Shown: positions 49,512 through 58,354 of the stretch, piece by piece
How positions within the stretch are numbered: the first letter of the stretch is position 1
Layout of the letters: the number at the start of each line of letters is the position of its first letter
Assembly: GCA_948469315.1 (NCBI GenBank)
Contig: CAOKLQ010000010.1
Span: 1-61,888 of the forward strand
Origin: an uncultured Clostridium sp.
Lineage (GTDB): Bacteria > Bacillota > Clostridia > TANB77 > CAG-508
Length of the DNA stretch: 61,888 nucleotides
Direction of reading: 5' to 3'
The notes under the pieces: generated by a model
Told to the model about the DNA's origin: nothing
Databases searched by the model: none
What the model saw: only the letters and a program-made list of their open reading frames with translations
Position numbers and translations under genes: made by a program

Positions 49512-50882
49512 TTATTTGTTATTATTTAGGATTTTTTCATAGTCATCAATCCAATAACATTGAGCAAGTGTCTTATTAACATTAGAAATATATAAACCTC
49601 TAGCATTTTTAGGAATTTTTTCAGATGCATCTTTATTATCAAGTATGATATTACTTAATATTTCATCAGCTCTAAAACAGATACGATACCCTATATTTGT
49701 TCTGGTTTGACCTAAAATTAAATCAGCCGAAGGACGTTGTGTTGATAGCAATAAATGTATGCCCACCATACGACCTAAACGAGCAATTTTTTCAATATTT
49801 TCTTCAATTCTTGAAAGCTGTTCTTGTTCTTCTTTTGATAAATATTTTTTATTTACTGATAATACTTCTGCAACTTCATCAAAAGCAAGTATAATATGTT
49901 TCATTTTATTAGTAGCTCCCTTATTGTAATTATCTATATTATTAACACCTGCTTTAAGCAATTCCTTAACTCTTATATCATATTCTTCTATAAGGTTGTC
50001 TAATACCATAAGTAAATCATTTTTAGTGCTAACAATTTGACATTTATCATGCCAAATTTTCTCGTAATCTATTGCATTTTTAAAATCTGCTATAATTACG
50101 TTATGTCCCAATGCTAGAGCTTGAGCTAGAACTAATTTTACAGAAGTTGTCTTTCCTGAATTACTTTCACCACCATCTAAACCATGAGGAATTATAGACA
50201 TATTCCAAATTTCTTGATTACCAAATGCATCTACTCCTAAAACTACTTTTAATTCAACCTCATCTTTTTGTAAATAATCATTACTCCAAATTTTAGGTTT
50301 AGGGTTACTTAAATCTTCTTTTGTTAAGCATAGAAGAATTTTATTATTTCCTAATCTTTTAATACCTTTTACTATGTACCCATAAATTTCTATTCTGCTC
50401 ATATTTTTTTCCCAATCAGCAACCATTGTTGAATTAGTGAAAAATTTATATATCATCGTATTTTTATCTTTAAGATTAACATAACTTGCTATAAATATGG
50501 CTGTTTCTCTAGCATAATTTACTATTCCTGCATTGTATATTTTTTCACATATTTTGTTAGAATTAATAGGTATTGCTAGACCTATTACATATACAATATA
50601 AAATAGGATTGCTAGAATAACTGCTATTATGCTTGATGGTATATTAGTGCCTAATATATTGTTAATTAGCATCAATATTTTATTATCAGGTATTTCAGCA
50701 CCTAAATTATGAATTATTAATAATATTATTCCTAATACTATTGTTCCAATAATTAAAGCTATTAACTTTAATTTACTATGATAAAATTGATTTCCTGCTA
50801 TTTCTAAAAATTGAAGTATAGTAATTTTTCCCTTTTTATATTCTCTATTATTTTTTATTTCTTTATTTAAATTATCTTTCAT
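49512..50882 (-). CDS. FtsK/SpoIIIE-like DNA translocase (conjugation coupling type)
   Basis: About 456 residues from ATG 50882 after AAAGGAGG; a longer frame upstream overlaps the Rep gene and is not used. Two pairs of membrane helices (about 25-110) precede a P-loop: GLDGGESNSGKTTSVKL (Walker A), HIILAFDEVAEVL (Walker B) and LLLSTQRPSADLILG. The family in integrative elements (Tn916 Orf21 type) moves single- or double-stranded element DNA in transfer. Encoded 28 bases after Rep in the same leftward unit. Confidence 0.88.
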   Translation of the reverse strand: MKDNLNKEIKNNREYKKGKITILQFLEIAGNQFYHSKLKLIALIIGTIVLGIILLIIHNLGAEIPDNKILMLINNILGTNIPSSIIAVILAILFYIVYVIGLAIPINSNKICEKIYNAGIVNYARETAIFIASYVNLKDKNTMIYKFFTNSTMVADWEKNMSRIEIYGYIVKGIKRLGNNKILLCLTKEDLSNPKPKIWSNDYLQKDEVELKVVLGVDAFGNQEIWNMSIIPHGLDGGESNSGKTTSVKLVLAQALALGHNVIIADFKNAIDYEKIWHDKCQIVSTKNDLLMVLDNLIEEYDIRVKELLKAGVNNIDNYNKGATNKMKHIILAFDEVAEVLSVNKKYLSKEEQEQLSRIEENIEKIARLGRMVGIHLLLSTQRPSADLILGQTRTNIGYRICFRADEILSNIILDNKDASEKIPKNARGLYISNVNKTLAQCYWIDDYEKILNNNK

Positions 50883-50910
50883 GATAATTCCTCCTTTATT
50901 TTTTAATTTT

Positions 50911-51915
50911 TTATTCACTTTTATTTTCCTCCTCATATTTTGTTTCTCTATGCTTAATAATCTCATATTTATTTTCTGGTGTTTTCTTAAATTCAAAAAT
51001 GTTTCCCCATCTTCTGTCATAAGCTTTCCAAGTAGATGGTTTCATTACTTTTTCATAGGCATACATGTTTTCATATTTGGTATTTGTTGCAACAACAAGC
51101 ACATCAAAATTTGGAATTACATTGTTATACCTGTTGCTAAGTCCAGAGGACAACGGAAATTTATCTGTGATTATAAGCATTAATTCGATAGGAACATTTG
51201 TTATTTCATCCATGAAAACTACTTTTTCGCCATCATATCCATCCCACATAGCATTAAGATTATGATAATTATAAACTCTAAACACATCTTGAGGTGGAAA
51301 ATTATCATATACCCAAGTGGATTTACCAGTAGCTGTTTCTCCATAACAAAAATATGTCTTAATTTTTCTAAAAGATTTTGAATTTTTTTCTTTTAGATAA
51401 TTATGTCTAATAGTATCAATTTCTCTTATTCTAAAAGCAAATGATGGATTTTCTTCTATAATCTCAATATTTGTTTTTCCTGCTTTTATATCTTCAAGTA
51501 ATTTTTCTTTTTCTCTATTATGCTTTTCTTTTACAGATATTGGAATTTCGCCACTCTCAAAAGTCTTTATACTAGTATCTGCTTTTGGGTCACTAGACCA
51601 TTTATTAATTTTTAAAACATAATCTCGTATTTGACTAGGAGTAGAGCTTATTTTTTCTTTATGTGCTGTAGGGAACCTTTTAGACCATGTTGAAAATCTG
51701 ACTGGGCTATGACACCTAAAATATATATGCAGATGTGGTGTATTAGTTTTTAATCCAATCTCATATGAAATACAAAAATAATATGGTTTAAATTTTTTTA
51801 TTGTTTCTATTGCACTTTCGAATGTAATATTATATTTCTCTGGATTGAGAATATCAAAAAAATAATCTCTTTCTTGAGTGTCTTTTGTTATATTCTTTTT
51901 ATTATTTTTAGTCAT
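50911..51915 (-). CDS. CRESS-type replication initiator: HUH endonuclease plus superfamily 3 helicase
   Basis: 334 residues. The N-terminal HUH nuclease has FDILNPEKYNITFE, the metal motif PHLHIYF (His-x-His) and the nicking Tyr in RDYVLK. The C-terminal superfamily 3 helicase has Walker A GETATGKSTW, Walker B VVFMDEITN and motif C VLVVATNTK. This domain pair is the one of eukaryotic CRESS-DNA viruses and of some bacterial plasmids and phytoplasma replicons; it starts rolling-circle replication by nicking. The ATG follows AGGAGG. Candidate origin hairpins lie directly upstream. Confidence 0.9.
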   Translation of the reverse strand: MTKNNKKNITKDTQERDYFFDILNPEKYNITFESAIETIKKFKPYYFCISYEIGLKTNTPHLHIYFRCHSPVRFSTWSKRFPTAHKEKISSTPSQIRDYVLKINKWSSDPKADTSIKTFESGEIPISVKEKHNREKEKLLEDIKAGKTNIEIIEENPSFAFRIREIDTIRHNYLKEKNSKSFRKIKTYFCYGETATGKSTWVYDNFPPQDVFRVYNYHNLNAMWDGYDGEKVVFMDEITNVPIELMLIITDKFPLSSGLSNRYNNVIPNFDVLVVATNTKYENMYAYEKVMKPSTWKAYDRRWGNIFEFKKTPENKYEIIKHRETKYEEENKSE

Positions 51916-51951
51916 TAAAAACCTCCTATAAATCGCTACATTGATACAAAA

Positions 51952-52012
51952 ATGCTATAATGGTAATAGTAAAGCATTATAGCATGGGGCTACGTAAGAC
52001 TTGACGTCTTAC
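51952..52012. other. Candidate origin / nick-site hairpins of the sigK element
   Basis: ATGCTATAATG pairs with CATTATAGCAT (51952-51985), then GTAAGAC pairs with GTCTTAC around TTGAC (51994-52012). Both stems lie in the gap before the Rep gene, where CRESS-type replicons usually keep their origin. The nicking site is inference. Confidence 0.5.
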
Positions 52013-52034
52013 TCGCCCTTACTATAATTTCTAA

Positions 52035-52391
52035 TTATTCAGTAGCTTTAATTTTTAAATTACGTGGTTTATCTTGATTAACACTATTAGCAACTAATCC
52101 TAAAACATCATCACAAATAATCATTACATCTGAAGCAGTTCCAGTGCCTTTTATTTGATTTTCACGTGCATAAAATCTCATGTCTAAATCTTTGAAGATT
52201 ACAGCTTGATAGATATTTGCTTTTGGTTTATCTAGTAATAATCTTCCTGGAATTTTGATAGTAGCTTCATTAACTCCTGGAAATTGAACAATGTAATTTC
52301 CTCCTTGAGGAGTTTCCATCTTTTCACCATTTTTATAGTAGTCATTTGTGACATTTTTTAAGATAAATATTTGATTTTGATAATCTAACAT
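52035..52391 (-). CDS. Element protein, 118 residues, possible ssDNA-binding or DUF961-like
   Basis: ATG 52391 follows AAAGGAAAG; a longer frame adds seven residues. Beta-rich soluble protein (NQIFILKNVTNDYYKNGEKM, NYIVQFPGVNEATIKIPGRLLL, VIFKDLDMRFYARENQIKG). In many Gram-positive elements a YdcP/DUF961-type protein occupies this place before the translocase and Rep. I cannot confirm the family by motif. Confidence 0.55.
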   Translation of the reverse strand: MLDYQNQIFILKNVTNDYYKNGEKMETPQGGNYIVQFPGVNEATIKIPGRLLLDKPKANIYQAVIFKDLDMRFYARENQIKGTGTASDVMIICDDVLGLVANSVNQDKPRNLKIKATE

Positions 52392-52409
52392 AATTATCTT
52401 TCCTTTCTG

Positions 52410-52454
52410 CATTTAACTTACCCTGTCGGGAAACAAGTTAATGTAAGTTAAATG
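52410..52454. promoter_or_regulatory. 12-base inverted repeat in the element's divergent control region
   Basis: CATTTAACTTAC and GTAAGTTAAATG flank a GC-richer CCCTGTCGGG core, between the leftward Rep unit and the rightward gene at 52669. A palindrome TATCGCGATA follows near 52557. Likely operators for the HTH regulator; inference. Confidence 0.45.
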
Positions 52455-52668
52455 ACTTTATTAAACTTTCCCATTTTTTATTTCAAGAAAATTGTTTTTT
52501 TAGCTTATAAATGTTATAATCTTTTTAACAAATCTCTTGTATTTGCAAACTATTTATCGCGATAATTTCTGTTTGCTAACTATAAATTACCATAGATAAA
52601 AGATATTAGCACTTGTACTAAATTTAAGAAAAAAATTTAAAATTTATACTAATTTCAGGAGGTGGAAT

Positions 52669-53736
52669 ATGGGAGAATTTGAATATATTATTGAGATTGA
52701 AAAAGATAAAAGTAAAATATCAGGTAATATAACAAAGCTAAAAAGTGGCAAGATTTTAAAAGAAAATGATACTATTCATGAAAAAATAAATTTATTTTTT
52801 TCAAAAAAATTAGAAAAATTACCTGAAATTGATTATAATAAAGCAGATTTATTTTTATATTCTGAAGATATTAATGACATACCAAATATAGCAATTAAAG
52901 ATAAATCTATATTTAACCCTTTAACTGCTTTATGTGATTTAAGAAATTTAAGACCTAAAGATAAAGATTTAAAAAATGATGAAAATGTAATTAATACTTC
53001 AATAAAAAGTGAAAATGCTTTTGGAATACCTTTTAAAATAGAAAAGTCTGAAGATGTAACTTACTTTTTGCTTGTGAATTATATAAACAATATGATTAAA
53101 AATAATAATGTAATTTCTATTAAGGATTTAGAAAAATTAAGATTATATTTTGATTTAAAACTAGATTATACAATAGCATACAAAAAATTAACCTGCTTAA
53201 AGGTTAGTAAAAAGAATAATATTAAATATAGATACGTTCCTTTAAATTATTATTGTAAATTTGATGAAATTGACTTAAAGAATATTGATAAGAAACCTCA
53301 TAAATATATTTATAATTGCTATACAATAGCTGATGTCATATTTTCTGTATTACATTTTTTAATCTTGCATGGTTATAATGATATAAAAAAATGTGAAAAT
53401 TGTGATAAATATTTTTTTAGCACAAAAGCTTCAAGAGAGAAATATTGTGAAAGAGAAAAGAACAATTGTAAGAATGTAATTAAGGATTTAACACAAGAAA
53501 TACAAAATCTTAATAAATCTATATACGATAATATATATTATAATTGGTCGCAATACAATGATGATGATTTAGATGAAGAAGATACATCTAATACTTTATG
53601 GCTACAATTTAAAGAAGAACGTAAGGAATATGAATTAATGATAAAAAATAAAAAAGCAGATGTTAAGATGCTTACAAGATATAAGGAATTTCTTGAAAAG
53701 TATAAATCTAATATTATAAAAGAATTGAACGATTAA
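52669..53736 (+). CDS. Zinc-finger protein, DUF6076-like
   Basis: 355 residues after AGGAGGTGG. A Cys cluster CENCDKYFFSTKASREKYCERE and a following Cys (about residues 240-270) suggest a zinc ribbon, followed by a long acidic/basic coiled helix (DLTQEIQNLNKSIYDNIYYNW, KNKKADVKMLTRYKEFLEK). This resembles DUF6076-type proteins of Firmicutes elements; function unknown. It is the first gene of the rightward group. Confidence 0.6.
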   Translation: MGEFEYIIEIEKDKSKISGNITKLKSGKILKENDTIHEKINLFFSKKLEKLPEIDYNKADLFLYSEDINDIPNIAIKDKSIFNPLTALCDLRNLRPKDKDLKNDENVINTSIKSENAFGIPFKIEKSEDVTYFLLVNYINNMIKNNNVISIKDLEKLRLYFDLKLDYTIAYKKLTCLKVSKKNNIKYRYVPLNYYCKFDEIDLKNIDKKPHKYIYNCYTIADVIFSVLHFLILHGYNDIKKCENCDKYFFSTKASREKYCEREKNNCKNVIKDLTQEIQNLNKSIYDNIYYNWSQYNDDDLDEEDTSNTLWLQFKEERKEYELMIKNKKADVKMLTRYKEFLEKYKSNIIKELND

Positions 53737-53840
53737 TAATTTTAGAACAATTACATTGTGATCTAAAATTATTAACCCAAGATATTCTAAAAAAATAAGT
53801 TATATGATAAAATTATTAATAATGAAAGGAGCAAAATTTT

Positions 53841-54488
53841 ATGAAAATAACTAAATACCCTCAATCATGTTTATTGATTGAAACAAACAATAAAAAAATA
53901 TTAGTAGATGCAGGAGGATTAAAATACAAAGAAGAATATTTTGATATATGGAAACAAGCAGATATTATCTTATTAACTCATAAGCATGGAGACCATGTAA
54001 ATTATGATGTTTTAAAAAATATTGATGTTCCAATTTATTCTACTTTAGAGGTACAAAATACTTACCCTGAATTAAAAATTAATATTATCAAAGAAAATGA
54101 TACTATTCCTTTAGATAATATAAATATTGAAGTTGTAAAAGCTGTTCATGGCTATAATCCAAATTTAAAAAATGGTGGCGAAGTATTTGAAAATGTTGGT
54201 TATATAATAGATGATAATAAAACAAGACTATATATAACAAGTGATACAATATGTTTTAATAACGATTATAAAGCTGATATTGTAGCTTTACCTGTTACAG
54301 CTTATGGATTAACAATGTCTAGTTATGAAGCATCTTTATTTTCAAAAGACTTAGGTGCTAAATTGGTTTTACCTATTCACATGGACAATGAAAAATACCC
54401 AACAGATTTAGAATATATGAAAAAGAATTTTGAAACATTTGATATAAATTATAAAGTATTAGAAATTGAGGAAAGCTTGGAGGTGTAA
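53841..54488 (+). CDS. MBL-fold metal-dependent hydrolase
   Basis: 215 residues. LLTHKHGDHVNYDVL is the metallo-beta-lactamase His-x-His-x-Asp-His motif and LVLPIHMDNE gives a further His; SDTICFNNDYKADIVALP supplies the bridging Asp. UlaG-like or YtnP-like overall. First gene of a four-gene cargo unit in the element; it overlaps closely with the GNAT gene (three bases). Confidence 0.88.
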   Translation: MKITKYPQSCLLIETNNKKILVDAGGLKYKEEYFDIWKQADIILLTHKHGDHVNYDVLKNIDVPIYSTLEVQNTYPELKINIIKENDTIPLDNINIEVVKAVHGYNPNLKNGGEVFENVGYIIDDNKTRLYITSDTICFNNDYKADIVALPVTAYGLTMSSYEASLFSKDLGAKLVLPIHMDNEKYPTDLEYMKKNFETFDINYKVLEIEESLEV

Positions 54489-54491
54489 ACA

Positions 54492-54983
54492 TTGATTAAA
54501 TTAAGATTAGCAAAACAAGAAGATTTAAAGCCACTTGCTGAAATTTATAAGGATTTATATGGTAGTTCAATTTTAAATGAAAATTGGTCAACAGAAACAG
54601 CTTATAATATGTTAAATTTCTTTTATACTTTGCAATCAGATATTTTCATAGTTGCAGTAGATAATGAAAAAGTTATAGGAGCCGTTGCATCATTAGTTAA
54701 ACCATGGCATGATGGTAATCGTTTAATAGAAACAGAAATATTTGTAGATAAAGATTACCAACATAAAGGTATAGGAAGTAAATTATTTAAAGAACATTTT
54801 AAAATAGCAATGGAAAAACACGATGTAAAAATTATTGAGGCTCATACATATCAAGAAGAAGATGGCTACCCTCTAAATTGGTATAAAAAACAAGGTTATG
54901 AAGTAATAGATGATTGGTATGTTATAAATGGCAATATAAAAGATGCATATAATTATTTTGATAAAAATATTAAGGAGGATTAA
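54492..54983 (+). CDS. GNAT-family N-acetyltransferase
   Basis: 163 residues from a TTG after GGAGGTG. Complete GNAT fold: KLRLAKQEDLKPLAEIYKDLY start, FIVAVDNEKVIGAVASLV, ETEIFVDKDYQHKGIGSKLFKEHF (motif A, Gln/Gly-x-Gly) and NWYKKQGYE. Substrate unknown. Packed between the MBL hydrolase and the FMN-split-barrel gene. Confidence 0.88.
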   Translation: MIKLRLAKQEDLKPLAEIYKDLYGSSILNENWSTETAYNMLNFFYTLQSDIFIVAVDNEKVIGAVASLVKPWHDGNRLIETEIFVDKDYQHKGIGSKLFKEHFKIAMEKHDVKIIEAHTYQEEDGYPLNWYKKQGYEVIDDWYVINGNIKDAYNYFDKNIKED

Positions 54984-54987
54984 AAAA

Positions 54988-55392
54988 GTGGAAGAAACTT
55001 TTGAATTTTTAAAGAAAAGAACACAAGTAAATTATGTTTCTACTATAAATGGAAACAAACCAAGTTGCAGACCTTTTGGCGACCCTGTATTATTTGATAA
55101 TAAAATTTATGTCCTAACTAATAAGCAAAAAAATGTATCAAAACAAATAGCTATTAATAATAATGTTTGTATTGTTGCTTATGATGAGGAAAATTGGATT
55201 AGAATAAATTGTGAGTTGATTGATGATAGTAATAATATTGATGCAAAGAAAGCAATTATAAATGAATTTGATTGGGCTGAAGAAGCAGGTTATACACTAG
55301 ATAATCCTGATTTTCAAGCATTATATATTGCAAATGCTGATGTTACAATAGCTGACTCTGATGGAAATATCATTTCATCATACAAATTTTAA
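54988..55392 (+). CDS. Pyridoxamine 5'-phosphate oxidase-like FMN-binding protein
   Basis: 134 residues from a GTG at 54988 after AAGGAGG; an upstream ATG overlaps the GNAT end and lacks a ribosome site. Split-barrel pattern: YVSTINGNKPSCRPFGDPVLFDNKIYVLTNKQKNVSKQI and VCIVAYDEENWIRINCEL. Members bind FMN, F420 or heme and often reduce or detoxify small molecules. Substrate not predictable. Confidence 0.82.
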   Translation: MEETFEFLKKRTQVNYVSTINGNKPSCRPFGDPVLFDNKIYVLTNKQKNVSKQIAINNNVCIVAYDEENWIRINCELIDDSNNIDAKKAIINEFDWAEEAGYTLDNPDFQALYIANADVTIADSDGNIISSYKF

Positions 55393-55415
55393 TAAAATAA
55401 TAGGAGGAATATAAA

Positions 55416-55814
55416 ATGAAAATTGAAAATATAAAACCTGATGGTTATGTAATGAAAGGTGTTTATACGCCAGCTAAAAAAATTGATTTAGGAGATGCTT
55501 ATTTAATATTTGTTTCAGGAGTTCAAGCACCAGCTGGAGAAGTCAACGAAGTTGTTACTGAAGATATAGCAGAACAAACAAAATTAGTATTTGAAGAAAT
55601 TAATGATATTTTAAAACAAGCAGGTGCAACTTTAGATGATGTTGTTAAAGCTGTTATATATTTAAAAGATATTGATGACTTTAAAGTTGTATCGCCTATT
55701 AGAGCAGAATATTTTAAAAATTCAATGCCTGTTTCTACAATGGTAGAAGTTGGAGGTTTTGTAAGAAAAGGCTCAAAAATTGAAATTGAAGTTACTGCTA
55801 TGATAGAAAAATAA
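55416..55814 (+). CDS. RidA-family enamine/imine deaminase
   Basis: 132 residues after AGGAGG. Typical YjgF/RidA features: YVMKGVYTPAKKID, LIFVSGVQAPAG, QTKLVFEEINDILKQAGATLDDVVKAVIYLKDIDDF and a C-terminal SKIEIEVTAMIEK. The conserved Arg is represented in SPIRAEYF. RidA hydrolyses reactive enamines from PLP enzymes. Fourth cargo gene, followed by the recombinase gene after a 110-base gap. Confidence 0.9.
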   Translation: MKIENIKPDGYVMKGVYTPAKKIDLGDAYLIFVSGVQAPAGEVNEVVTEDIAEQTKLVFEEINDILKQAGATLDDVVKAVIYLKDIDDFKVVSPIRAEYFKNSMPVSTMVEVGGFVRKGSKIEIEVTAMIEK

Positions 55815-55927
55815 AAATTTGAATTTAAGACCAAATTAATGGTCTTTTTTTCATATCTATTGCATTTTCAATCTTATTTGTGATATATTATTTATAACAT
55901 CACATATCAAGAAAGGAAAAATAAAAT

Positions 55928-57625
55928 ATGAAAAGTACAAAACAAGATAATAGAAAAATAGCAATATACTCTCGTAAATCAAAGTTTACAGGTAAAGGCG
56001 AAAGCACACATAATCAAATAGAAACATGTAAAAGAAAAATTGAATTAACTTTTGATAATGTAGATTTAGAAAATGATATTATTATTTATGAAGATGAGGG
56101 TTACACAGGTTATAATACCAATCGCCCTGCTTTTCAAAAGATGCTTAAAGATATTAGAGATAAAAAAATAAAAGCTATAGCTTTTTATAAATTAGATAGA
56201 ATTAGTCGTAATGTATCAGACTTTAGTAGTTTAGTAATTGAATTAGATAACTATGATGTATCATTTTTATCAGCTACAGAAAGCATTGAAAACGTAACCC
56301 CTAGTGGTCGTGCTATGATGTTTATGATTTCTGTATTTGCACAACTTGAACGTGATACAATCGCAGAACGTATTAGAGATAATATGCTTGAACTTGCTAA
56401 AACAGGTCGTTGGCTTGGCGGTATGACCCCAACAGGTTATAAATCAGAGCAAATAGAAAATATAACTGTTGATGGTAAAAAAAGAAAACTTTATAAACTA
56501 TCTACTATTGATAATGAAGTAAGAATTGTAAAAATCCTTTTTGATAAAATGAGAGAATTAAAATCACAAACAAAACTTGAAACTTATACAATCCAACATG
56601 ATATAAAAACTAAAAATGATAAAGCTTATACTAGATGGGGATTAAAAAATATTTTAATAAATCCTGTATATGCTATTGCAGACCAAGATACACTAGACTA
56701 TTTTAGAAATTTAGGTGTAGAAATTTATGCAGATGAAAAAGAGTTTGATGGAATACATGGATTGATGGTATATAACAAAACTGAAAAAAAGAAAAATCAA
56801 GTAGTTAGAAAAGATGTAAATGATTGGATTGTAGCTGTTGGAAAACATAAAGGTATTATATCAGGTAAAGAATGGGTTGAAGTTCAAGATTTATTAGATA
56901 GAAATAGCGACATGAAATATCGTAAACCTAGTACAAGTAATGCCTTATTATCAGGAATTTTAAGATGCTCACATTGTGGCTCATTTATGAGAGCAAAACT
57001 AAAAAATAAAATGGTAAGTCCTGATGGTCGTAGAGTTTTTGATTATATGTGTGAACTTAAAGATAAAAGTAGAAAACAAAAATGTCAATGTAAAAATATA
57101 AATGGACTTGAAGCTGATGACTTAGTAATGCAAAAAATAAAAGAACTTGCTACCCCTACATCAAAATTTTATAAAGCTCTTAAAGGTTTATCTACAAATA
57201 CATTTAATAAAGAAGATAAAAACAACGAAGAAGTAAAAGCATTAAAATCATTAATTTATAAAAATGAAACTGCTATTAATTCATTACTAGATAAAATTAA
57301 ATATGTAGATGTTTCTTTATTAGATGACATTTCAAACGAAATTAAGAAATTAAAAGAAACAAATATTGAACTTGAAAAACAAATAAAATCACTAACTAAT
57401 ACTAATTATGATGAAATAAGCGATAAAGAAACAGCTGATTTATTACTTAATATATTAGATACTTATTTTACTTCTTTTGATACTTTAGACTTAAATACAA
57501 AAAGAAATATGATTAAGTTATTAGTAAGTTCTATTACAACAGATGGCGAAGATATAACTATCAATTTTCTAGGTGCTAGAAATATGAAAGATGAAACATT
57601 TCCAACAGGTGCTAACTGCAAATGA
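55928..57625 (+). CDS. Large serine recombinase of the sigK element
   Basis: 565 residues. The resolvase domain starts RKIAIYSRKSKFTGKGESTHNQIETC with the catalytic Ser in YSRKS; YKLDRISRNVSDFS and FAQLERDTIAERIRDNM follow. A recombinase domain, a zinc ribbon (LRCSHCGSFM ... CQCKN) and a coiled-coil end complete it. The stop codon TGA lies in the right attachment site (ends GANCK at the junction), so excision changes the gene's 3' end. Same role as the recombinases that excise skin elements from sigK. Confidence 0.95.
   Translation: MKSTKQDNRKIAIYSRKSKFTGKGESTHNQIETCKRKIELTFDNVDLENDIIIYEDEGYTGYNTNRPAFQKMLKDIRDKKIKAIAFYKLDRISRNVSDFSSLVIELDNYDVSFLSATESIENVTPSGRAMMFMISVFAQLERDTIAERIRDNMLELAKTGRWLGGMTPTGYKSEQIENITVDGKKRKLYKLSTIDNEVRIVKILFDKMRELKSQTKLETYTIQHDIKTKNDKAYTRWGLKNILINPVYAIADQDTLDYFRNLGVEIYADEKEFDGIHGLMVYNKTEKKKNQVVRKDVNDWIVAVGKHKGIISGKEWVEVQDLLDRNSDMKYRKPSTSNALLSGILRCSHCGSFMRAKLKNKMVSPDGRRVFDYMCELKDKSRKQKCQCKNINGLEADDLVMQKIKELATPTSKFYKALKGLSTNTFNKEDKNNEEVKALKSLIYKNETAINSLLDKIKYVDVSLLDDISNEIKKLKETNIELEKQIKSLTNTNYDEISDKETADLLLNILDTYFTSFDTLDLNTKRNMIKLLVSSITTDGEDITINFLGARNMKDETFPTGANCK
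57621..57624. other. Right attachment site of the sigK element
   Basis: AATG in GCA-AATG-AAATT, matching 48767-48770. It contains the recombinase TGA stop. Confidence 0.8.
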
Positions 57626-57980
57626 AATTTTAATGTATTTACGAAGTAGCAAAAAGCTTCAAAATGAAGTTTATTTAAATGATACTATTGGTGAAGATAA
57701 AGATTCTAATGTTGTTACTTTGCAAGAAGTTTTAGAAACAGATGAAAGATCTATTGATGAACAAGTTGATTTAAAATTTCAAATAAAAAAAATGTATTCT
57801 AAAATCTCTGATCTTCTAAAAGATAGAGAAAAAACTATTTTAAATTTACGTTTTGGTTTAGATGGAAGTAAGCCACAAACTCAAAATGAAATTGCCAAAT
57901 CAATGGGAATATCTAGATCTTATGTATCAAGAATTGAAACTAAAGCTATTAATAAATTAGCCAAAAGTTTTGAAGATTAA
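57624..57980 (+). CDS. sigK: RNA polymerase sigma-K, C-terminal fragment
   Basis: Encodes EILMYLRSSKKLQNEVYLNDTIGEDKDSN (end of region 2 onward) through region 4: ILNLRFGLDGSKPQTQNEIAKSMGISRSYVSRIETKAINKLAKS. It has no start codon or ribosome site of its own. Joined to 48440-48769 through the shared AATG it makes about 228 residues, the length of sigma-K. In the integrated state the sigma factor cannot be made. Confidence 0.95.
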   Translation, partial: EILMYLRSSKKLQNEVYLNDTIGEDKDSNVVTLQEVLETDERSIDEQVDLKFQIKKMYSKISDLLKDREKTILNLRFGLDGSKPQTQNEIAKSMGISRSYVSRIETKAINKLAKSFED

Positions 57981-58193
57981 AATAACAAAATATTATTTAA
58001 AACATATTAATGTAAAAGTTGTACATTTTATCTTTCTAAATATTTTATATTTGTAGTTTTGTATAATCTTTATATTTAAATGATTTATTCCTACTAGCAA
58101 ATATTTTTATAAATTCGCACATTTCGACATCATTCTTTTTATTGTTATGTTATACTTGTTTTTTATGTACAAAAGATGAAAGGAGTTGTCAAA

Positions 58194-58325
58194 ATGGATA
58201 AAATAGGTACTATAACTGTTTCAGTTTTTAAATCCGATACTACTACTTCATTTGAAATTAATACTGATGATGAAGTTGTTTTACCAGTTTCTTATATTAT
58301 TGAAGATACTCTAAAAAAGTATTAG
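58194..58325 (+). CDS. Small protein, 43 residues, unknown
   Basis: GAAAGGAGTTG precedes ATG 58194. The product (start MDKIGTITVSVFKSD, end YIIEDTLKKY) is acidic and strand-rich. The stop codon overlaps the 5' arm of a strong terminator, showing that this is a discrete small transcription unit. No family recognised. Confidence 0.55.
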   Translation: MDKIGTITVSVFKSDTTTSFEINTDDEVVLPVSYIIEDTLKKY

Positions 58326-58354
58326 GCTAACTTTTGTTAGTCTAATACTTTTTT
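58319..58354 (+). terminator. Intrinsic terminator overlapping the stop of the 58194 gene
   Basis: AGTATTAGGCTAAC and GTTAGTCTAATACT with loop TTTT and a T run. Confidence 0.88.

Larger units (their letters stand above)
48767..57620. mobile_element. sigK-intervening element, 8854 bases
   Basis: Lies exactly between the two sigK halves, with AATG at both ends and a large serine recombinase gene whose stop codon is in the right attachment site. Contents: HTH regulator, 61-residue protein, FtsK-like translocase, CRESS-type Rep, 118-residue protein, zinc-finger protein, four cargo genes and the recombinase. Comparable sigK interruptions (skin elements) are known in Bacillus and Clostridioides; this gene content, with Rep and translocase, looks like an integrative mobilizable element. 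Precise excision would rebuild sigK. Confidence 0.9.
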
